From contig CM065299.1 in NCBI GenBank assembly GCA_032871835.1, positions 46,016,706-46,080,705 on the forward strand: a stretch of DNA of 64,000 nt, read 5' to 3'. This DNA comes from Dipteronia dyeriana. Its lineage: Eukaryota; Streptophyta; Magnoliopsida; Sapindales; Sapindaceae. Positions 22,083-33,260 of this stretch are shown here, in pieces (within the stretch, counting starts at the first letter, position 1; the number at the start of each line of letters is the position of its first letter). Under the pieces are notes generated by a model. That model did no database searches, was not told the origin of the DNA, and was given only the letters and a program-made list of their open reading frames with translations. Made by a program: the position numbers and the translations under genes.

Positions 22083-23268
22083 TTAATTGGGTCGTGCAAT
22101 CCAATATGCCCCATGCCCAGCTATTCCTTCGATCTTGTACGGGCCTTCCCACATATCAACTAGGGAACCTGCCATTTTATTTTTTATGTTCAATGACACC
22201 TTGCTGAGTACCAGGTCTCTTAGTTGGAATTTCCTGGCCCGAACACGAGAGTTGTAGTGGCGAGCTACTCTTTGCTGATATGCCATATTTCATATTCGGG
22301 ACTTCTCTCTTTTCTCTTCTAGTTAATCTAGACTTTGTAATAGCATATCAACATTCTGTTCTTCATCATATAGCCTGACCCGGGGTGATGCATATGACGT
22401 TTCTATGAGGATAACATCTTTTGTTCCAAACACTAAAGTGAATGGAGTCTCTCCTGTTGACGTTCTTGCTGTTATCCGATACGCCCATAATACTTTGGGA
22501 AGCTTTTCGACCTAGCTTCCTTTCTTGGCATCTAGCTTTGCTTTGAGTGTATGTTTGATTATTTTGTTCACTGCTTCAACCTGCCCGTTCGTTTGAGGAT
22601 GGGCAGGTGTGGCATAGAAATTGGCAGTTTGGTACTCCTTACACAACTGCCTGAATTTTGGGTTATCGAACTGGGTGCCGTTATCAGTGATGATAGTGTT
22701 TGGGATTCCAAACCTATAGAGTATATTCTTTTTCAGAAATTTTATGGTATTTGTTTCTGTGATATGCACTAGTGCTTCATCTTCTGCCCACTTCGTGAAA
22801 TAGTCAACGACTACTATGGCATACTTTGATCCACCCCTCTGTCCTGACTGGCATTGGACCAATTAAATCCAAACCCCACATGGCAAATGGCCATGGGGAT
22901 GTGAGATTTCTTAGTTGTTCAGGAGGTTGTCGGATATCATTAGCGATCCTTTGACAAGTATTGCAACTCTCCGAACATCGTTGTGCATCTAAGAATAAAG
23001 TAGGATAATAATAACCTTGCCTGAGTACCTTCTGTGCTAAACTTTTACCCCAGTGTGGTTTTCGCAAACTCCTCCATGGAATTCCTGTAATATCCGATAT
23101 GCATCCTCCTCTAACACACATCTTTGGAGTGTTCGGGAAAACCCCCTTCTGTATAATTCTCCTCCAACCAATGTGTACCTTGCTTATCGATACCTGATAC
23201 TTTTTGCTTGTAAGGGATCTTTTGGGAGCACGCCTTCTTCCAGAAATCTTTTCAACTGAGTTATCCAA
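22083..23268 (-). pseudogene. Element A integrase
   Basis: Minus strand. 22804-23268 carries the HHCC zinc module region (ESCNTCQRI with both Cys) and the linker PWPFAMWGLDLIGPMP. 22512-22862 carries the core: VVDYFTKWAEDEALV (first Asp), ITDNGTQFDNPKF (second Asp), ATPAHPQTNGQVEAVNKI (Glu). 22083-22286 carries the C-terminal part, KVSLNIKNKMAG then WEGPYKIEG, without a chromodomain, as usual for Tat. All three catalytic residues survive, but the gene is split by frameshifts around 22290-22510 and 22830. Confidence 0.9.
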
Positions 23269-23939
23269 TCGTCTAGCGGTGTTCGGATTTCTAAAATTTC
23301 TAAGTTTTTCAGTTCAGCTGTGCTCGGTTTGAAGAGATGTGCAACCAGAATAGTTTTTGGCGTGATTGTGGTTATTTCTGATGTTAGTTTGGATAAAGCG
23401 CCTGTCTTTTCATTCTCCTCCCTGGGGATTTGGGCAATCCTATATTCTTTGAATTTCTGGAGGATCTGTTTTGCAATGTCTCTGTAGGCTATCATGCCTT
23501 CATCCTTGGCTTGGAATTCATCCAGGACTTGGTTGACAACTACATATGAATCGCTGAATATCTCAACTTCATCTGCTCCGAAAGATATGCAGACTCTGAG
23601 TCCAGCTAGTAGCGCCTCGTACTCGGCTTGATTGTTGGTTGCTTTGAAGTCAAACCTTATGGCACATTCGATGTCATCTCCTTCTGGAGTGTATACTACG
23701 ATCCCTGCCCCGTTGCCATGAGTGTTTGAAGAGCCATCAACATACAATTTCCATGGGAAACTTTTTCCCAACATCTTTTTTGCTTCCAGGTTTGGCTCTG
23801 TGAACTCTGCTATAAAATCTGTCACTGATTGCCCTTTGAGGGATGTTCTGGGGACGTAGTGGATATCGAATTCACTTAGCTCGATTGCCCATTTGGTTAG
23901 TCTTCCTAAAATCTCAGGCTTCTGTAAAATTTGTCTCAA
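23184..23939 (-). pseudogene. Element A second (archaeal-type) RNase H
   Basis: The minus-strand open frame of 251 codons starts with the end of RNase H1 (LGRLTKWAIELSEFDIHYVP, LKGQSVTDFIAEF) and runs into the second RNase H: WKLYVDGSSNTHGNGAGIV (first Asp), KATNNQAEYEALLAGLRV (Glu) and DEVEIFSDSYVVVNQV (Asp). Catalytic residues are intact. After this a tether leads toward the integrase. The double RNase H defines the Tat lineage. This is the best-preserved domain of A. Confidence 0.9.
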
Positions 23940-25419
23940 TGGGCAATCGGTAAGAACCTAGATTGTATGTGCCTAGAAGTATGGCCTTAGCTTTCTTGCT
24001 GCTGAGACCAATGCAAGGGCCATTTTTTCTGCCTGCGAATACCTGGTCTCGACTGGTAAGAGTGCCTTGCTGGTATAATATACTGGCTTCTATACTCCAT
24101 CTTCTGTTCTGACCAGGACTGAGCTTGCTGCTAGTTTTGTAATTGATAAGTACAAATGGAGTATCTCTCCCATTTATGGTTTTGAAAGGATTGGAGCCTG
24201 TCCCAGGTACTCTTTGATTTTTATGAATACCTGCTCGCACTCTTCATTCCATTCGAGTCAATTTTTTCTTTTTGATTACTATAAAGAAGGATGCGCATCT
24301 GTCTGTGGCCTTTGAGATGAATCTTCAAAAGAAAGCTAAACATCCTGTTGAGCGCTGTACTTTTTTTAATGTCCTTGGTGCGATCATTCTCTGCAGGGCT
24401 TGGATCTTTTTAGGATTGACTTCGATTCCCCTTTGGTGAACTTGAAAACCCAGGAATCTTTATGAAGGAACTCCGAATAAACACTTGTTCGGATTTAGCT
24501 TCATTTGGTATCTTCTCAAACATTAAATGTCTCTCACGAGTCTAAAGTATACTTGTCTGTCGAGATGCTCTTGGTCAGCATGTCATCAATGTACACTTCC
24601 ATGTTCCTTCCTATTTTCCGTGTGAAGATTCTGTTGACTAGCCTTTGATATGTTGCCCCTGTATTTTTTAACCCGAAAGGGCATTACTGTATAACAGTAT
24701 AAACCCCGATTAGTTGTGAATGTTGTTTTTTCTTCGTCAGCCTTATTCATCCGAATTTGGTTATACCCCGAGTAGGCGTCCATGAAACTGAGCAATTCGT
24801 GGCCTGATGTAGCATCTACCAACTGATCTATCCTCGGAAGTGGAAAATTGTCTTTTGGGCATGCCTTGTTCAAATCTGTGAAATCTACGCACATTCTCCA
24901 TTATCCATTTTTCTTTTGGACGAGAACTACATTAGCTACCCATTGCAGGTAGTTAATCTCTCTAATCGACCCTACGGCTAGTAGTTTTTCTACTTCCTGT
25001 TTGATTGCTTGACTTCTCCCGAGATTGAAAGACCTTCTCTTCTGTATCACTGGCTTTGCATTCGGGTCTACCACGAGATGGTGAGATATTATTCGAGCAT
25101 CTATCCCAACCATGTCTTCATGACTTCAGGTGAACACATCTTTGTATTCTTTGAGCAGATCAGTGAGGCTTTGTTTGACTTTTCCTTCCAATTTGGCCCC
25201 AATTTTGACCTTCTTATCTGGTTCATCTTCTTTCAAGATAATTTCTTCGACCGGTTTATTTTTGGACTCATTCGACTCTTCCCTTAGATCAAATTCGAAT
25301 GACAGTGACTCTTTGTTCTGACTCGGCTGTGTTATAGTGCATACCTGTTCTTCATCACTTTTGTCTTTGTATACTGACAGGTTATCTCTTCGGGCCATCT
25401 CTTGGGATCCCTTGACCAC
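23914..25419 (-). pseudogene. Element A reverse transcriptase and first RNase H
   Basis: Minus-strand RT. Frames 25126-25419 (LTDLLKEYKDVF), 24901-25113 ([20 protein letters not shown], then [12 protein letters not shown]) and 24586-24894 (MCVDFTDLNKACPKDNFPLP, FMDAYSGYNQIRM) carry fingers and palm. The YIDD motif is intact at 24582-24593. The first RNase H follows leftward to about 23914, in broken frames. The frame is lost after VMPF at about 24660 by a small insertion or deletion. Several stops elsewhere. Confidence 0.88.
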
Positions 25420-26318
25420 ACCGACCCCCTATTCGATCAGGAATTTGATCATCAATGCATAAATGACTGTTACGGCCTTGGTTTTATTTAAGAATGGCCG
25501 ACCCAACAACGCATTATACGGCTAATTATCTAAGTCTACCACCACAAAGTCGAGCAATACAGTTCTCTGACAATGTGCCACTCCAATCTTTACGGGTAGC
25601 TTTACCGTCCCGAGTGACCTGACCTCAATTCCGCCGAATCCTCTGAGTGGAGTATGGAAAGGCTGTAGATCCTTTCGGTCCAACCTAAGTTGATTGTAGA
25701 CGGCTACATTGAGAATGTCTGTCGAACTTCCATTATCTATTAATATTCTCCTAACTTCCTGGTGACTAATCCGGGCACATAATGACTAAGACGTCATTTG
25801 GCCGAACATCGACCCTATGTGAGTCTGCTTCTGTAAATATTATTAGGTCTCATCCTTTATTTACCCTTTTCAGGTTTGGCTCGACCGAGTTCATGTCAAA
25901 GTTATGTCTTGCTTCTACTGCTTCTCTGATTTCCTGTGTTCGCTCTCGGTTACTTATCCTAGTGGATGGTCCTCCAAAGATTGTATGTATTACTTCATTG
26001 GCCTCTATACTGGCCCTTTGATTTCGACCAGAGCTGTGGTCGATCCCGATCTCTTTCTTTGTTTCTGATTTCTCATCCCTTTTCAAGATTACATCATGTA
26101 GATGTCCTTCCCGAATAAGGGTTTATATGTAATCTCTGAGCTAGTAACACATGGAAGTCTCATGACCGGTTTCCTTATGGAATCTGTAGTATTTGGTTGT
26201 ATCCCGCTGGGCGAACTGAGACTGTTGTCATGGCTCTTCTACCAGATTCTTTTGCTTCCAGTATGACCAGGATTTCCACTTGCTTTTTTCGAAGAGGAGT
26301 GTAGTTGGCGTATCTACC
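25420..26318 (-). pseudogene. Element A gag C-terminal end and protease
   Basis: Downstream of the gag stop at 26319-26321 the minus strand continues with YTPLR, then a zinc-finger-like FHKETGHETS block, then SNRERTQEIREAVEARHNF (25850-26086), and the aspartic protease with ILIDNGSSTDIL near 25720-25745. The active site reads Asp-Asn-Gly instead of the usual Asp-Thr/Ser-Gly; B and D have the same. The protease C-terminal part (LLGRPFLNK wording) lies near 25480-25510. Stops are frequent. Confidence 0.75.
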
Positions 26319-27767
26319 TTAAAATTTCTCAGTGATCTGTTCAGCATTACGCACGTTTCCCCCATCCTTACTTTTTTCTTTGCTGTTTCCTTTCGATTTT
26401 CCCTTTTGGTTTTGCACCTTGGACTCAGCCTTCTTTTTGGGTTTTCCTCTATGCATGTAGCATCCTCCCGTGCCTAACTCTTCTTCTTCGGCTAGTGCAT
26501 ATCCTTCCGCCATATCTATCATATCTGCATATCAGGTCAGATGGGCTCTTCTCAGGTCAAAAGATAGCCGTTCATTCAGTAGGTTATTGATGAATGCAGA
26601 AAATATCGCTTCATCGTTTGCACTACCGATTTTTGATACCGCTTGGTCGAATCTCCCCTGGTATTTTTTCAGCGACTCATCTTTCCCTTGTTTTATTTGA
26701 GAAAGGTAAGCCACTAATTTTTTTCCTATGAACATTGCTCAGAAATTGCCTTGAGAAACTCCTGCTCAGTTCACTGAAACTTTCGATGCTCGATGGGGTC
26801 AATCTCCCGAACCATCTTGAGCATGTGTCCCCTAGAGTCTGTGGAAAGTTGAGACATAATAGAGGATCACTATGGGCATACTAGGCCATAGCACTTTTAT
26901 AGCGTCAGACATGTTCTTTTGGGTCTGCATCTATCTTGAACTTTCCCACGTGTGGCATTCTGAATCTTTGTGGGACTGTCAATGGAATTCTCCACATAGC
27001 AATTTCTGGGAATAAAGTCCGCAGGATGTCCCTAGTGAATGGACTATCAGAATCTTCGTCAGATAAATCATTGTACCCATAACGTCTGACCAGTGCATCC
27101 ATTTGACGCCAATTATTTTTGATTTCTCGAGTTAATCTATGAATTATGAAATCTCTATCTCCCACCGGACTTCCATGACGGTTGAACCGTTGGGTGATTG
27201 TCATTCCTCTCTCTAGCTCTTCACTTTGATGCTGATTTTCACGGGTTGATTCTCACAAGCGTATGGTTTTGTGATGACGATTGCGATGGTGCCGATCGCT
27301 ATCTTCTGATGACGACCGATCCCTGTACCGGTCATGTTTGTGGTGTCTAGCACTGGGTGTCTAGCACGGGCTGTCTAATCATGGTTCTGCTTCTGATGTG
27401 GCCGTTCCTTTTCGGGTGTTCCTCGTCCAGCCTGATTAATTGGAGCCGAGTTCCTTCCAGCTTCTGGTGTATTTAGTTTTGACCCCACGACAACCGCACG
27501 AAGCCTTGTATGTGGGAGGTTAGGATATTGCTCTTCTTCTACAGCCAGTAGATTAACTCATTACTTTGTTGCATTTGCCATAAACTGCGACAGCGCCTCT
27601 TGGAAGCATTGTATCAGGTCTTCGCTGGTCGGAGAAACTTGTTGGATCCCCGCCACGGATGTAGGTTGGTTCTCCGTGGTTACAGCGAGATCTAGCGAGC
27701 TATTGCCAACATGGAAGTTATCTAGAGATTTTTTGACATCCCCTAAACTGTTTCTGCTTCCTGCCAT
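26319..27767 (-). pseudogene. Element A gag
   Basis: The start ATG at 27767 gives MAGSRNSLGDVKKSLDNF, the same N-terminus as B (29044) and D (53434). 26905-27204 carries TITQRFNRHGSPVGDRDF and YGYNDLSDEDSDSPF, and 26532-26735 plus 26319-26522 carry the gag core end (LKKYQGRFDQAVSKIGSAND) and the basic Lys-rich tail. Shifts near 27560, 26900 and 26525 break it. The frame ends at TAA 26319-26321, at the same codon position as the stops in B and D. Confidence 0.88.
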
Positions 27768-27795
27768 TACCTTTAACTAAATCGGAGGTTCGCCC

Positions 27796-27812
27796 TTCCT
27801 TCTAGCGCCAAT
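27796..27812 (-). other. Primer binding site of element A
   Basis: Minus strand: LTR end ...TCAACA followed by ATTGGCGCTAGAAGGAAGG. The same site is seen in B (TGGCCCTAGAAGGAGGG) and D. The tRNA was not identified. Confidence 0.75.
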
Positions 27813-28139
27813 TGTTGACATCGATTTCTGGATGTGTAAGAAAAGCCAACAAGGTTTGGATTTTAGTTGTGATTTCAAAGAGAAAGAGAAGGAGAAAGTA
27901 ATCGGGCGCAAGTTTTACGTGGTAAAACTCCGATGACCAGAGAAACGTCCACGGGTGGTTGAATGATCAACCGAGCAAAAATCCATTATGAATAGAATAA
28001 TTACAATTCTCGATCTCTTTTTTTCTCTCTGTATTTCTCTATGATTTCTCTGTTTATCTTTGGTGATGAGATTATAGGTCTATTTATATATCCATAGAAC
28101 CCTAATATTCTTTGTACAAGTAATAAAGATCTTTGTATT
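27813..28139 (-). mobile_element. Element A 5' LTR, inner part
   Basis: Starts TGTTGACATCGATTTCTGG on the plus strand and runs to CTTTGTATT, where element B enters. A promoter-like TATATAAATAGACC (minus strand) lies at 28076-28089. The rest of the LTR resumes at 39312. Confidence 0.9.
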
Positions 28140-28998
28140 TATCGTACGTGAATTTTACCAAGCATACACGTCATTAACAGCCAGGAGGTCGCCCAAATGG
28201 GCACTCAGGAAATATCCTACGAGGCATCATTAAAGAGAAGAAAGCCCGAGTAAGCATATATTGAATGAAACCTACTCGGGATCAGTTAACAACACTCGGG
28301 ACTGGTTAAACAACGCTTCCACTCGGGCTCAAACGGTGCTACTCGGGACCATCAGGTATAACTCTTACTCGGGAATAAAACACGACTCGATTAAGAACTT
28401 GGTGCTTATTTCACACGGATTAAGTTATTAAACATTCGAAGATATCCATCAGGAAAGAAACCCAAATAAAATGGAACATTAAGTTAGAAGAGTCCCCAAT
28501 CAGGAAATAACTTGATTACTTTAAGACTACATTCTTATAAGGAAACAAGTCCAAATTGAACAGCACCACTAGAATCCCACTCGATTTCCATAAGAGACTC
28601 CGAAACAGGAAAGAAGACAAATCAACCTCAAACAAGTAACCGAATCACAATTAAATACAAAGATCTTGTATTACTTGTATAAAGCAGATTAGGGTTCTAT
28701 AAGCATATTAATAGACCCATAATCTGGCTCCAAAAGAGATAGGCAATATAGCATACAGCAATCATAGCAAATACAGAGAGAAAAAGGAGACATCGAGAGC
28801 TTGTAAACATCATATTTTCATAGTTTATTTTGGCTTGGTTGATCCTTCAACCACCGGTGGACGTTTCTCCGGTCATCGGAATTATATCACGTAAAACTTG
28901 TCTTCGTTACTCTCTTTGAATCTCTCTCTCTTTGAATCAATAGCCGAAATCCAATCCTTGTTGGCTTTTCTGACATAATCCAGAAATCGACTTCAACA
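28140..28998 (+). mobile_element. Element B 5' LTR (859 bp)
   Basis: Ends CTTCAACA at 28998. Compared with the 3' LTR it lacks a short segment after ACAG (about 28179). A TATA-like ATATTAATAG lies at 28705-28714. The U5 part carries GGTTGATCCTTCAACCACC, a small inverted repeat. Confidence 0.92.
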
Positions 28999-28999
28999 A

Positions 29000-29018
29000 T
29001 TGGCCCTAGAAGGAGGGG
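29000..29018 (+). other. Primer binding site of element B
   Basis: TTGGCCCTAGAAGGAGGGG follows the LTR after one base. The corresponding sites in A and D read TTGGCGCTAGA.GGAAGG, so the C at the sixth position is probably a mutation. Confidence 0.75.
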
Positions 29019-29043
29019 TTGAACCTCCAAACTTTTAAAAGAA

Positions 29044-30414
29044 ATGGCAGGAAGTAGAAGCAGTTCAGGGAATGGCTAAAAATCACCAGGCGATTTCCAT
29101 GTCAACACGTCACAAGATCCTGCAGCAAACACAGAAAACCAGCCTGCACACCTGGCAGGGATCCAGCAAGTTCTTCCAACCAACAGATATCTTACGATAC
29201 GTTTCCAAGAGGCCCTGCAGCAATTGGTTACAGATGCAGCAAGGGGAGGGATTGATTTGCTGGCTGCAGGAGCACATACTTCCAATTCTCCACCTGCAAG
29301 GCTCCGTTCGATGGTGGTTGGGACAAGAATAACTATGCCAGAAACCAGAAGGAACTCTTCCCCAATCAACCCGGCTGGACAGCAAACACTTGAAGAGGGA
29401 CATCACCAGAGGCTGGACCACAATCAAACAGTATGCACTAGACACCGTAAAAACGACCAGCATAGGGATCGATCGTCATCAGAAGATAGCGATCGACCTT
29501 ATCATAAACGTCATTATGGAATCATATGAGAATCTCGGCATCAAAGTGAAAAGCCAGAAAGAATGACAGTTACCCAACGGTTCAACAGTCGAGGAAGCCC
29601 GGTGGGGGACAGAGATGTCATGATCCAAAACCTAACTCAAGAAGTCGAGAACAATAGGCGTCAGATGGATGCGTTTGTCAGACATTATGGCTATAATGAT
29701 TTATCTGACGACGACTCAGACAGCCCATTTACCAAGGAATTCTTGCGGACCCCTTTCCCAGAAAGGTTCAGGATGCCGCAAGTGGAGCAGTTTAAGAAAG
29801 ACACTGACCCGAAAGAGCACGTAAGACGTTATAAAAGTGCCATGGCCCAGTATGCCCACAGCAATCCCTTATTATTTCTCAATTTCCCACAAACTCTGGG
29901 AGACAAAGGGTCAAGGTGGTTCGGAAGGTTACCTTTAGCAAGCATCAAGAGTTTCAGTGAACTAAGCAGGAGCTTCTCAAGGCAATTCCTGAGTAACGTT
30001 CATAGGAAAAAGTCAGTGGCTCACCTTGCTCAAATAAAACAAGAGAAAGATGAGTCACTGAAGAAATATCTAGGGAGATTCGGCCAAGGGGTATTAGAGA
30101 TTGGCAGTGCAAACGATGAAGTCATAATCGCTGCATTCATCAAAAAATTACAGAATGGACGGCTATCCTTTGATTTGAGAAGAGCACGGCTGACTAGGTA
30201 TGCTGACATGATGGTTATGGCAGGAGGATACGCACTGGCCAAAGAAGAAGAATTAGCTACAGGAGGAAGCTATATGCACCGGGGAAAGCCTGAACAGAAG
30301 GATGCTGAATCCAAGAGGCAGAATAAAAAAGGAAAGCTAAAAGGGAACGAGAAGGAGAAAAACAAGGATGAGGGTAATGGGTTCAACCCCGAGCGGTCCA
30401 CAGAGAAATACTGA
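29044..30414 (+). pseudogene. Element B gag
   Basis: The ATG at 29044 gives MAGSRSSSGNG and an early TAA (29077-29079). The same frame stays open at 29224-29526 and, after TGA at 29527-29529, at 29563-30411. The latter encodes TVTQRFNSRGSPVGDRDVM, YGYNDLSDDDSDSPF, and the gag core (VRRYKSAMAQYAHSNPLLF, GDKGSRWFGRLPLASIKSF, LKKYLGRFGQGVLEIGSAND), then a Lys-rich tail. It ends in TGA at 30412-30414, the stop position shared with A and D. Opposite-strand frames at 29076-29463 are shadows. Confidence 0.92.
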
Positions 30415-31476
30415 GGCAGATATACCAATTACACCCCTCTTCGAAAGAAACAAGAAGAAATTTTATCCATCTTGGAAGAGAAGAATATGGTGCAAGAGTC
30501 GCGGTGACAATAACAGCTCGCCCGGAGAGTTACAACCAAGAATTACAGGTTTCACAAGGAAACCGGGCACGAGACTTCAAAGTGTTTTCAGCTCAGAGAT
30601 TACATAGAGACTCTTATTCGGGAAGAGCACCTGCAGGATGTAATCTTGAAAAAAGATGAGAGATCAGAAACTAAGAGAGAAGTCAAGGTTGATCACAACC
30701 CTTGTCAAAATCAAAGAACCAGCCCCGAAGCCAATCAAGTAATACATACAATTTTTGGAGAACCCTCTACTGGGAGAAGCAACCGAGAACGAACTCAGGA
30801 AATCAGAGAAGCAATAGAAGCAAGGAATAACTTCAACGTAAACTCGGTTGAGACAGACCCGAAAAGGGTAAAGGAATGATGGGACCTAATAGTGTTTACA
30901 GAGGCAGATTCCCATGGCATCAATGTTCGACCTAATGACGCTTTGGTTATAAGTGCCCGGATTGGCCATAGGAAAGTCTGAAGAATTTTAAAAGATAATG
31001 GGAGTTCAGCAGACATCCTAAGTGTGGCCGTATACGACCAGTTAAAACTAGACCGAAAAGATTTATAGCCTTTCCATACTCCATTAAGAGGGTTTGGAGG
31101 GATAGAGGTCAGGGCAATCGGGACGGTAAAATTACCCCTAAAGATCGGAACGGCACCATTCCAGAGGACTGTCCTGCTGGACTTCGTGGTAGTTGACTTG
31201 GATAATTGGCCGTATAATGCATTATTGGGCCGGCCATTCCTGAATAAAATAAGGGCCGTGACTGCCACCTATGCATTAATGATCAAGTTCCTAACAGAAC
31301 AAGGGGTTGGGATAGTCAAGGGATCCCAAGAGATGGCCCGAAGGGCAAACCTATCAGTGTATAGAGACAAACATGATGCTGAACAAGTGTGCACCATAAT
31401 GCAGCCAAATCAATGTAAAGAATCCTCGTCATTCTAACTGGATCCAAGGGAGGGCTCGAATGAATACAAAACATAA
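30415..31476 (+). pseudogene. Element B gag end and protease
   Basis: In the gag frame, YTNYTPLRKKQEEIL continues after the stop, then stops at 30517, then a zinc-finger-like block (NYRFHKETGHETSKC), then 30646-30879 (SNRERTQEIREAIEARNNF). The protease active site is KDNGSSADIL with Asp at 30994-30996; its third residue is Gly but the middle is Asn, as in A and D. The end of the domain reads NALLGRPFLNKIRAVT (31210-31260). In-frame stops at 30877, 30979 and 31065 disable it. Confidence 0.85.
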
Positions 31477-32560
31477 TTGGTTGAAGTAGTACTTGAAGAA
31501 GACGAACCGGATAAGAAAATCAAGATCGGGGCCAACTTGGATGGAAAAGTCAAGCAAGACTTAACCAATCTGCTTAGAGAGTACAAAGATGTATTCGCTT
31601 GGAGTCACAAAGATATGATCGGAATAGATGCCCGAGTAATATCCCACCACCTCGCAGTTAGCCCGAATGCAAAACCAGTAATACAAAAGAGAAGATCGTT
31701 TAATCCTGAAAGAAGTCAAGCAATCAAACAAGAGGTGGAAAAGCTACTGGCAACTGGATCAATCAGAGAAGTCAGCTACCTTCAGTGGGTTGCCAACGTA
31801 GTCCTCGTCCAAAAGAAAAATGGACAATAGAGGATGTGCGTAGATTTCATGGATCTAAACAAGGCATGTCTAAAGGTTAGCTTCCCACTTCCAAGGATAG
31901 ACCAGCTAGTGGATGCCACAGCAGGTCATAAATTGCTCAGCTTCATGGACGCTTACTCGAGATACAATCAGATCCGAATGAACAAAGCTGATGAAGAAAA
32001 ACAGCCTTCACAATGGATCAGGGTTTGTATTGTTATACTGTAATGCCCTTCGGTTTAAAAAATGCAGGTGATACATATCAAAGATTGGTCAACAAAATCT
32101 TCACTCGGCAAATTGGGAGGAACATGGAAGTGTACATTGATGACAAGTTGACTAAACGCGTCTCGGCAGATGAGCATGCCCGGGACCTCCGAGAGACATT
32201 TGATACTCTGAGAAGATACCAGATGAAATTAAACCCGAACAAATGTTTATTCGGAGTCCATTCGGGGAGATTCTTGGGTTTTTAAGTCCATCAAAGAGGA
32301 ATTGAAGTTAATCCCGAGAAGATCCAAGCTTTGTAAGAAATGACCTCACCTAAAACATTGAAAGAGGTACAGCGCTTAACAGGGTGTTTAGCCTCTTTAG
32401 GAAGATTCATCTCAAGGGCTACAGACAGGTGCGCACCATTCTTCAAGATAATCAAAAAAGGGAAAGGACTTGAGTGGAATAAAGAGTGCGAGCAGGCATT
32501 CTTAAAAATAAAAGAGTACTTGGGACAGGCTCCCGTTCTTTCAAAACCGTAAAAAGGGGA
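31477..32560 (+). pseudogene. Element B reverse transcriptase
   Basis: Same frame as gag up to about 31990. Contains [53 protein letters not shown], a stop at 31828, MCVDFMDLNKACLKVSFPLP and FMDAYSRYNQIRMNKADEEK. A lost base near 32000 moves the frame; 32013-32285 then reads GLYCYTVMPFGLKN and the polymerase site YIDD (32133-32144). 32340-32552 gives the connection domain (SLGRFISRATDRCAPFFKII). Apart from shift and stops the catalytic motifs are present. Confidence 0.92.
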
Positions 32561-33260
32561 AATACTTCAGCTGTATCTGTCAATAACAGAGCTTGCAGCA
32601 AGTTCAGTGTTTTTCATAACAGAAGATGGAGTGCAGAAACCAGTGTATTATACCAGCAAGGCACTCGTACCGGCTGAGACCAGGTACTCATAGGCAGAGA
32701 AGATGGCCTTAGCATTGGTTTCAGCAGCAAAAAAGCTGAGACCGTATTTTCAGGCCCATACAATCCAGGTTCTCACAAATTACCCATTAAATCAAATTTT
32801 ACAAAAACCAGAAATATCAGGAAGACTTACCAAATGGGCAATCGATCTAAGTGAATTTGATATTCATTATGTCCCCAGAACCTCCCTCAAAGGACAAGCT
32901 GTGGCAGACTTCATAGCCGAGTTCACAGAACCAAACCTGAAAGAAAAAAGACTCTTGGATAAGAGTTTCCCATGGAAACTGTATGTTGATGGCTCTTCAA
33001 ATACTCATGGCAGCGGGGCAGGGATCGTAGTTCACACCCTAGAAGGAGATGATGTTGAATGTGCCATGAGATTTGATTTTAAAGCAACCAATAATCAAGC
33101 CGAGTAAGAGGCATTGTTAGTTGGAATCAGAGTCTGCATAGCTCTCGGGGGTAGATGAAGTTTAGATATTCAGCGATTCACAGGTAGTTGTCAACCAGGT
33201 TATGGACGAGTACCAGGCCAAAGATGAAGGAATGATAGCCTACCGTGATATCGCAAAACA
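32540..33260 (+). pseudogene. Element B RNase H1 and second RNase H
   Basis: RNase H1: YLSITELAASSVFF, KPVYYTSKALVPAETRYS (stop at 32692), then 32703-33104 AEKMALALVSAAKKLRPYF, NYPLNQILQKPEISGRLTKW. The second domain follows in the same frame: WKLYVDGSSNTHGSGAGIV (Asp at 32988-32990), KATNNQAE with a TAA at 33105-33107 in place of the next codon, and DSQVVVNQVMDEYQAKD after a shift near 33150. Two RNase H domains in series mark the Tat lineage. Confidence 0.9.

Noticed and set aside
29076..29463. Minus-strand frames of 97 and 117 codons with Cys-rich look
   Set aside because: Fully antisense to gag of B in a region whose plus frame is shared with A and D.
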